From the NCBI GenBank assembly GCA_905372875.1, contig CAJPQU010000069.1:1-10202 (forward strand): a stretch of 10,202 nucleotides of DNA, in the 5' to 3' direction. The position numbers were made by a program, and so were the translations under genes. A model generated the notes under the pieces. It saw nothing but the letters and a program-made list of their open reading frames with translations. It was not told where the DNA came from and did not search any database. The DNA comes from an uncultured Schwartzia sp. (GTDB lineage: Bacteria > Bacillota > Negativicutes > Selenomonadales > Selenomonadaceae). Positions 5,696 through 10,202 of the stretch are shown in pieces (position 1 is the first letter of the stretch; every line of letters begins with the position of its first letter).

Positions 5696-6803
5696 TTAAA
5701 ATTCGTGATTGGCTTTCGCCGTCAGGTACGCCTCGATGAAGGGATCGATCTCTCCGTCCATCACCGCCTGCACGTTCCCCGTTTCGCAATTCGTTCGATG
5801 ATCCTTGACCATGGTGTAGGGCTGGAAGACGTAGGAACGTATCTGGCTGCCCCACTCGATCTTCTGCTGGACGCCTTCCAGCTTAGCCCGCTCCTCTTCC
5901 TTCTTCTTCTCTTCCAGTTCAAAGAGCTTGGCCCGCAGCATCCGCAGGCAGACCTCACGGTTTTGGATCTGAGAGCGTTCGTTCTGGCACTGCACCACGA
6001 TCCCCGTGGGCAGGTGGGTCATGCGCACCGCCGAGGACGTCTTATTGATGTGCTGTCCCCCCGCGCCGCTAGAGCGGTAAGTATCCACCCGCACGTCGTC
6101 CATATTGATGTCCACTTCCTTGGCGTCCTCAATTTCCGGCATGATATCACAGGCGGAAAACGAGGTATGCCGCCGGGCGTTGGCATCAAAGGGAGAAATA
6201 CGCACCAGCCGGTGAACGCCCTTCTCCGATTTTAGATAGCCGTAAGCATTATGTCCCCGGATAAAGAGCGTCGCCGACTTCACTCCGGCCTCGTCGCCGG
6301 GCAGAAGATCCACGGTTTCCACAGAGAACCCGTGGCGCTCCGCCCAGCGGCCGTACATCCGCAGAAGCATTTGCGTCCAATCCTGGGCCTCAGTGCCCCC
6401 CGCCCCGGCATGAAGCTCCAAGTAGGCATTGTTGGCGTCATACTCCCCGGAGAGCAGCACTTCCAATTCCAAGGAACGCATGTCGGCGGAGAGATCCGCC
6501 AATTCCGCCTTGACTTCTTCCTCGCTGATGTCTCCCGGGGATTCCATACCCATCTCCCAGAGAGCCTGCAAATCGTCCGCCTTCGCGGTGAGGGACCGAT
6601 ACTTGTCCACGCTCCCCCGAATATCGTTCAGTTCCTGGTTTACGACCTGCGCCGTTTCCTTGTTGTCCCAGAAATCCGGGGCGCCCATCTTGTACTCAAG
6701 CTCCGCGATCTTGGCTTCCTTCGCGGAGACGTCAAAGAGATGACCCCATTTCGTCCAGCTTCGCTCGCAAAGCTGTTATTGGCGCTTTCAAATCTTCCAG
6801 CAT
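5696..6803 (-). CDS. prfB: Peptide chain release factor 2 (RF2), with programmed +1 frameshift
   Basis: RF2 recognises UGA and UAA stop codons and triggers peptide release on the ribosome. The full protein is read in two frames. ATG at 6803 opens 23 codons (MLEDLKAPITALRAKLDEMG then SSL) ending at the in-frame TGA 6734-6732. A +1 shift at CTT-TGA-C continues with DVSAKEAKIAEL... for 345 residues, 368 in all, which is the usual RF2 length. The stop-recognition tripeptide SPF lies at about 203-205 and the catalytic GGQ at about 248-250, close to the Escherichia coli positions. Starting at the internal ATG 6688 would lose 38 N-terminal residues and is incorrect. The ribosome-binding site AAAGG lies 13 bases upstream, rather far. 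The frameshift makes synthesis self-limiting: ample RF2 terminates at UGA. The gene lies 94 bases after secA, an arrangement also found in Bacillus subtilis. Confidence 0.95.
6731..6737 (-). promoter_or_regulatory. prfB: prfB autoregulatory +1 frameshift site CTT-TGA-C
   Basis: On the minus strand the sequence is CTTTGAC, exactly the conserved RF2 slippage heptamer. A G-rich SD-like stretch (ATGGGG) precedes it, but with six bases (TCATCT) between the last G and CTT. In the Escherichia coli site (AGGGGG-TAT-CTT-TGA-C) there are three. So one extra codon seems to separate the stimulator from the slip site. Confidence 0.92.
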
Positions 6804-6850
6804 TGACGTTTCACAACCTTTCAGGATTTTCCTCGGCAATTTTACGATCG

Positions 6851-6889
6851 GGCAGCAGCCTGCTGCCTTGCCACCCCTGGCCTATGGCA
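6851..6889 (-). other. Tandem hairpins between secA and prfB
   Basis: The nearer one is a perfect 7-bp stem GGCAGCA/TGCTGCC with a 3-base loop (6851-6867). A weaker stem TGCCA/TGGCA (6869-6873 and 6885-6889) lies just upstream in the transcript, directly after the secA stop. No U-tract follows, so a normal intrinsic terminator is unlikely. They may partly attenuate read-through, protect a 3' end or mark an RNA-processing site between secA and prfB. Confidence 0.4.
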
Positions 6890-6897
6890 CTGCAGCG

Positions 6898-9429
6898 TCA
6901 CTTATTTCTGCCGCAGCAATTCTTATACTTCTTCCCGCTGCCACAAGGGCAGGGCTCATTGCGGCCGATGTTTTCGGCCCGGACCGGTGTCTTCGTCGGC
7001 GCCGCCTCCGCCGCGCTCACCTCGCCGCCGTGGGAAGCCTGGGCGCTCCGCAGGTGATCCTCCAGCTGGCGCTGCTCGTCGGTCACCACGCTCACCCGAT
7101 ACATGAGCTTGGCGATGTCCGTCTGAATCTGATGGATCATTTCCTCGAACATATTGTAGCCTTCCAGCTTATACTCCACGAGGGGATTACGCTGCCCATA
7201 CGCCCGCAGGTTGATGCCCTGCCGCAGCATGTCCATATGGTCCAAGTGTTCCATCCATCTATTGTCTACCACCCGCAACATGACCACCTTTTCCAGCTCC
7301 CGCATGATGGGGGCGGAATACTGCTCTTCCCGGGTACGATAATTGTCTTCGGCAGTCTGAATGAGGGTTTCCAAGAGCTCGTCCCGGCTCATGGCCTCTA
7401 ATTCCGCCTTTTGCAGGCGGCCGGGGGGCGCGTAGATGCCTTCGGCATCGGCGATCAGTCCTTCCAGCGTCCATTCCTCGGGGTAGAGTTTTTCGTTAGC
7501 GTACTGATCCATCTCTCCCTTGATGATCTCGTGGATCATGTACATGATGTTTTCCCGCAGATCCTCGCCCATGAGCACCTTGCGCCGCTGGGCGTAGATC
7601 ACCTCGCGCTGCTGATTCATCACATCGTCGTACTCCAGGACGTTCTTCCGCATATCAAAATTCCGCGCTTCCACCTTCTTCTGGGCGTGTTCGATGGAGC
7701 GGGTGATAAGGCTGTGCTCGATGGGCTCATCCTCTTCCATCCCCAGCTTATCCATAATGGAAGCGATGTTGTCCGCCGCGAAAAGCCGCAGGAGATCATC
7801 CTCCAAGGACAGATAAAACCGCGAGGAACCGGGATCTCCCTGGCGGCCTGAGCGGCCCCGGAGCTGGTTGTCAATGCGCCGGGACTCGTGGCGCTCCGTG
7901 CCGATGATATAGAGTCCGCCTAAGTCCTTCACGCCGTCGCCCAAAATGATGTCAGTGCCGCGTCCGGCCATGTTCGTGGCGATGGTGACCGCCCCCATCT
8001 GCCCCGCATCCTTGATGATCTCCGCTTCCTTCTCGTGATACTTGGCGTTCAGCACATTGTGGGGCACGCCGTGTTTTTTCAAGAGATCGCTCAGTTCCTC
8101 CGACTGGGTGATAGAGGTGGTGCCGATGAGAATGGGCCGCCCCGTGGCGTGGATCTCGTCCACCGCCTTGGCCACCGCCCGGTACTTGGCCCGCTTCGTC
8201 TTGAAGATGAGATCCGGTTCGTCCACACGGATCACCGGCTTATTCGTAGGCACTACAATGACCGGCAGCTTGTAGATCTTGAGGAACTCGTTTTCCTCCG
8301 TCTTGGCCGTGCCGGTCATGCCCGCCAATTTTTCGTACATGCGGAAATAATTCTGGAAGGTGATGGTGGCCAAAGTCTGGGATTCCCGCTGGATCTTCAC
8401 GCCTTCCTTGGCTTCGATGGCCTGATGAAGCCCGTCGGAATAGCGGCGGCCGTACATCAGGCGGCCGGTAAATTCGTCCACGATAATGACTTCGTCGCCC
8501 TTCACCACATAATCCCGATCCCGGTGCATGATGGCTTTCGCCCGAAGAGCCGCGTTAAAGCAGTGGGAATACTCGATATTTTCCGGGGCGTAGAGATTCT
8601 TCACCCCCAGCATCGCCTCGATCTTATGCACCGACTCGTCGCTGGGAGCCACCGTCTTCTGCTTCTCATCAACGGTATAATCCTCCCCCGGCTTCAAAGT
8701 GGCCACCGCCTGCGCCATCCGGGCGTAAACCTCGGTGGATTTCGCCCCGGGCCCGGAAATGATGAGGGGCGTCCGCGCCTCGTCGATCAAAATGCTGTCC
8801 ACCTCGTCCACGATGGCGAAATGAAGCGTCCGCTGCACCATCTGCTCGGGAGAAATCACCATGTTGTCCCGCAGATAGTCAAAGCCGTATTCATTGTTCG
8901 TGCCGAAGGTCACGTCGCAGCTGTAATTGAACTTGCGCGCCGGGAAATCCATGTCATGTTCAATAAGGCCCACGGAAAGGCCCAGAAATTTATACAGATG
9001 TCCCATCCATTCGCTGTCGCGCCGGGCCAAATATTCATTCACCGTCACCATGTGAACGCCTTTGCCGGTGAGAGCGTTAAGGTATACCGGCAGCGTCGCC
9101 ACCAGCGTCTTCCCTTCCCCCGTCTTCATCTCGGCGATCTTTCCCTCGTGGAGGCACATGCCGCCGATGAGCTGCACGTCGAAGTGGCGCATCCCCAAGA
9201 CCCGCCGCGATGCCTCCCGACAGACCGCGAAGGCCTCGGGCAAAATATCGTCCAAGGTCTCCCCCGCCGTCAACCGCTCCTTAAACTTTTGCGTATAGCC
9301 GGCCAGCGTGGCGTCGCTGACCTCCTTGAGCCCCGCTTCCAAGCCGTTGATCTTATCCACGGTAAGCTGCATCCGCTTGATCTCTTTATCGTTATTGTCT
9401 CCTAAAAATCGCTTGAGAAACCCCCACAA
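6898..9429 (-). CDS. secA: Preprotein translocase ATPase SecA
   Basis: SecA is the ATPase motor that pushes unfolded preproteins through SecYEG. Motifs numbered from the chosen start: Walker A MKTGEGKT (101-108), DEVD Walker B (208-211) followed by SILIDEARTPLIISG, the conserved TNMAGRGTDI and LRGRSGRQGDPG of the second motor half, and a C-terminal zinc-binding CPCGSGKKYKNCC tail that binds SecB or phospholipid. I choose TTG 9429: it has AAGGAG (9445-9440) 10 bases upstream and gives MWGFLKRFLGDNNDKEIKR, the normal SecA N-terminus, and 843 residues, typical for Firmicutes. The longer frame from ATG 9507 begins at the predicted transcription start and adds 26 unrelated residues; GTG 9471 is another weaker option. 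It is the first gene of the operon. Confidence 0.97.
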   Translation of the reverse strand: MWGFLKRFLGDNNDKEIKRMQLTVDKINGLEAGLKEVSDATLAGYTQKFKERLTAGETLDDILPEAFAVCREASRRVLGMRHFDVQLIGGMCLHEGKIAEMKTGEGKTLVATLPVYLNALTGKGVHMVTVNEYLARRDSEWMGHLYKFLGLSVGLIEHDMDFPARKFNYSCDVTFGTNNEYGFDYLRDNMVISPEQMVQRTLHFAIVDEVDSILIDEARTPLIISGPGAKSTEVYARMAQAVATLKPGEDYTVDEKQKTVAPSDESVHKIEAMLGVKNLYAPENIEYSHCFNAALRAKAIMHRDRDYVVKGDEVIIVDEFTGRLMYGRRYSDGLHQAIEAKEGVKIQRESQTLATITFQNYFRMYEKLAGMTGTAKTEENEFLKIYKLPVIVVPTNKPVIRVDEPDLIFKTKRAKYRAVAKAVDEIHATGRPILIGTTSITQSEELSDLLKKHGVPHNVLNAKYHEKEAEIIKDAGQMGAVTIATNMAGRGTDIILGDGVKDLGGLYIIGTERHESRRIDNQLRGRSGRQGDPGSSRFYLSLEDDLLRLFAADNIASIMDKLGMEEDEPIEHSLITRSIEHAQKKVEARNFDMRKNVLEYDDVMNQQREVIYAQRRKVLMGEDLRENIMYMIHEIIKGEMDQYANEKLYPEEWTLEGLIADAEGIYAPPGRLQKAELEAMSRDELLETLIQTAEDNYRTREEQYSAPIMRELEKVVMLRVVDNRWMEHLDHMDMLRQGINLRAYGQRNPLVEYKLEGYNMFEEMIHQIQTDIAKLMYRVSVVTDEQRQLEDHLRSAQASHGGEVSAAEAAPTKTPVRAENIGRNEPCPCGSGKKYKNCCGRNK

Positions 9430-9450
9430 AACCCAACCACTCCTTATCCT

Positions 9451-9480
9451 GCCCGATGATCCGGGCCCCACCTGTCCCGG
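9451..9480 (-). promoter_or_regulatory. Two mutually exclusive hairpins in the secA leader
   Basis: The leader between the promoter and the secA ribosome-binding site contains CCGGG/CCCGG (9480-9476 with 9465-9461) and GCCCG/CGGGC (9466-9462 with 9455-9451). The two stems share bases 9462-9465, so only one can form at a time. The downstream stem ends 5 bases before AAGGAG. No secM-like leader peptide is evident. Regulation is possible but not shown. Confidence 0.3.
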
Positions 9481-9510
9481 CTCCCTGAGAAAATCGCATA
9501 CTATCATTAA

Positions 9511-9539
9511 ATTTTATCAGACTACCCTTCATAAGTCAA
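9511..9539 (-). promoter_or_regulatory. Promoter of the secA operon
   Basis: The minus strand has TTGACT (9539-9534), a 17-base spacer and TAAAAT (9516-9511), each 5 of 6 to consensus. TG one base before the -10 makes it an extended -10 (TGATAAAAT). Transcription should begin near 9504, giving a leader of about 75 bases to the TTG at 9429. The -35 shares its first two T with the U-tract of the hpf terminator. Confidence 0.8.
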
Positions 9540-9579
9540 AAAGAAATACAAAAGCGCGGCAATGATCGCGGCCGCGCTT
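9538..9579 (-). terminator. Intrinsic terminator after hpf
   Basis: On the minus strand a perfect 9-bp stem AAGCGCGGC/GCCGCGCTT (9579-9571 with 9560-9552) with a 10-base loop is followed by TTTGTATTTCTTTTT. It lies 32 bases beyond the hpf stop and separates hpf from the secA unit. Confidence 0.85.
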
Positions 9580-9611
9580 AAAAACTGTCTCTTAAATATA
9601 GTTTTGTCCCC

Positions 9612-10157
9612 TCACGCCCCCGGCTGGATGAGGCCGTAGTTGCCGTCGGTGCGGCGATAGACTACGCTGACCTCTTCCGTCTCCGAATCCCGGAAGACGA
9701 AGAAATCGTGGTTCACCATGTTCATCTGCATGATGGCTTCCTGTACGTCCATAGGCTTCACGGCGAAGCGCTTCGTCTTGACGATGGAATAGTCCTCCGC
9801 CGTATCCGCCCGCGCCGCCGGGCCGGCTCCTTCCGCCACCATGTCGGCCTTGAAACCGCCCCGGAAACGCCGCTGTAATTTCGTTTTATGTTTATGGATC
9901 TGCCGCTCTAACTTCTCCACCACCAAATCAATGGAGGTATACATATCCATGGTCGCTTCCTCGCCCCGGAGCAGTACGCCGCCTTCCACCGGCACCGTGA
10001 CCTCGACGATATGACGTCCCTTGGAGACCGTGAGCAGCACCGTGATCTCGCCCACCTGGTCGAAATATTTCGTTACCTTGCCGACCCGCTTTTCCACATA
10101 ATCCTTGAGCGCCGGCGTCACCTCCATGTTTTTACCTCGTACAGTGAATGTTGCCAT
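9612..10157 (-). CDS. hpf: Long-form ribosome hibernation promoting factor (HPF)
   Basis: Long HPF binds the decoding centre of the 30S subunit and, through its C-terminal domain, dimerises 70S ribosomes into inactive 100S particles in stress or stationary phase. The 181-residue protein has the N-terminal RaiA/YfiA-like domain (about 1-100: TVRGKNMEVTPALKDYVEKR ... MYTSIDLVVEKLERQIHKHK), a linker rich in Ala and Gly (about 105-120) and the C-terminal dimerisation domain (about 122-178: IVKTKRFAVKPMDVQEAI ... NHDFFVFRD...VVYRR.DGNYGLI). The ATG at 10157 is chosen because AAGGGGG lies 9 bases before it; the ATG three codons earlier directly abuts that ribosome-binding site. The gene has its own promoter and terminator, so it can be induced separately from secA, next to which it also lies in Bacillus subtilis. 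Confidence 0.95.
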   Translation of the reverse strand: MATFTVRGKNMEVTPALKDYVEKRVGKVTKYFDQVGEITVLLTVSKGRHIVEVTVPVEGGVLLRGEEATMDMYTSIDLVVEKLERQIHKHKTKLQRRFRGGFKADMVAEGAGPAARADTAEDYSIVKTKRFAVKPMDVQEAIMQMNMVNHDFFVFRDSETEEVSVVYRRTDGNYGLIQPGA

Positions 10158-10193
10158 AAGACACATCCCCCTTCTAAGTATGTTGCTATGCCT

Positions 10194-10199
10194 ATAATA
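10194..10199 (-). promoter_or_regulatory. Probable -10 element of hpf
   Basis: TATTAT on the minus strand matches 5 of 6 bases of the -10 consensus and lies 36 bases before the hpf start codon. The -35 region is beyond the window edge, so the sigma factor cannot be judged. Confidence 0.45.
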
Positions 10200-10202
10200 T
10201 TC

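Noticed and set aside
5655..5855. N-terminal 67-codon extension of the LmeA-like gene
   Set aside because: It overlaps the end of prfB in another frame and resembles no protein; the hydrophobic anchor begins directly after TTG 5654.
8035..9405. A 456-codon open frame on the plus strand opposite secA
   Set aside because: It is fully antisense to the conserved secA, has a His/Arg/Leu-rich composition typical of a shadow of GC-rich codons, and shows no recognisable domain or ribosome-binding site.

Overview
The window reads as chromosomal DNA of a Bacillota (Firmicutes), most likely a diderm Negativicutes-type organism. The backbone is GC-rich and keeps the Firmicutes order hpf - secA - prfB. 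This is followed by a DUF2993/LmeA-like lipid-binding protein, a DUF5693 multi-pass membrane protein and the S-layer-anchoring pyruvyl transferase csaB. That combination fits an organism holding an SLH-domain surface layer or outer membrane onto its wall. The taxonomic assignment is inference from gene content, not from a marker alignment.

Layout, left to right. (1) Positions 1-202 hold the 5' end of a minus-strand gene (MTQRPAFDEIRSYE..., possibly a small SAP-domain/DUF6434-type protein) with a good ribosome-binding site and an extended -10 promoter. (2) Positions 203-1571 are an apparently complete IS3-family insertion sequence of 1369 bp. It has imperfect terminal inverted repeats starting TGAT and ending ATCA, overlapping orfA/orfB, an in-register T7 slippery run for -1 frameshifting, and half-promoters at its ends that would form a strong junction promoter in a circle. 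No target duplication is visible. (3) Positions 1572-1728 carry an apparent minus-strand translation start (GTG with AAGGAG) cut off after about six codons by the IS, plus a small hairpin. (4) A bidirectional intrinsic terminator lies at 1729-1759. (5) From 9539 down to 1775 runs one minus-strand transcription unit, secA - prfB - lmeA-like - DUF5693 - csaB, starting at a near-consensus promoter. (6) At the right edge hpf has its own -10 element and its own terminator.

How the genes relate: Hpf dimerises and parks ribosomes, RF2 (prfB, with its autoregulatory +1 frameshift) terminates translation, and SecA drives export of envelope proteins. The three downstream genes are linked by 41- and 44-base gaps and a 4-base overlap. 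They look like an envelope module: a membrane-anchored periplasmic lipid-binding protein, a large extracytoplasmic/polytopic protein of unknown function, and the enzyme that pyruvylates cell-wall polymer for SLH-protein binding. Several start codons here need correction from the longest open frame: secA and the LmeA-like gene probably start at TTG, hpf starts three codons inside its longest frame, and prfB needs a frameshift to join its first 23 codons.
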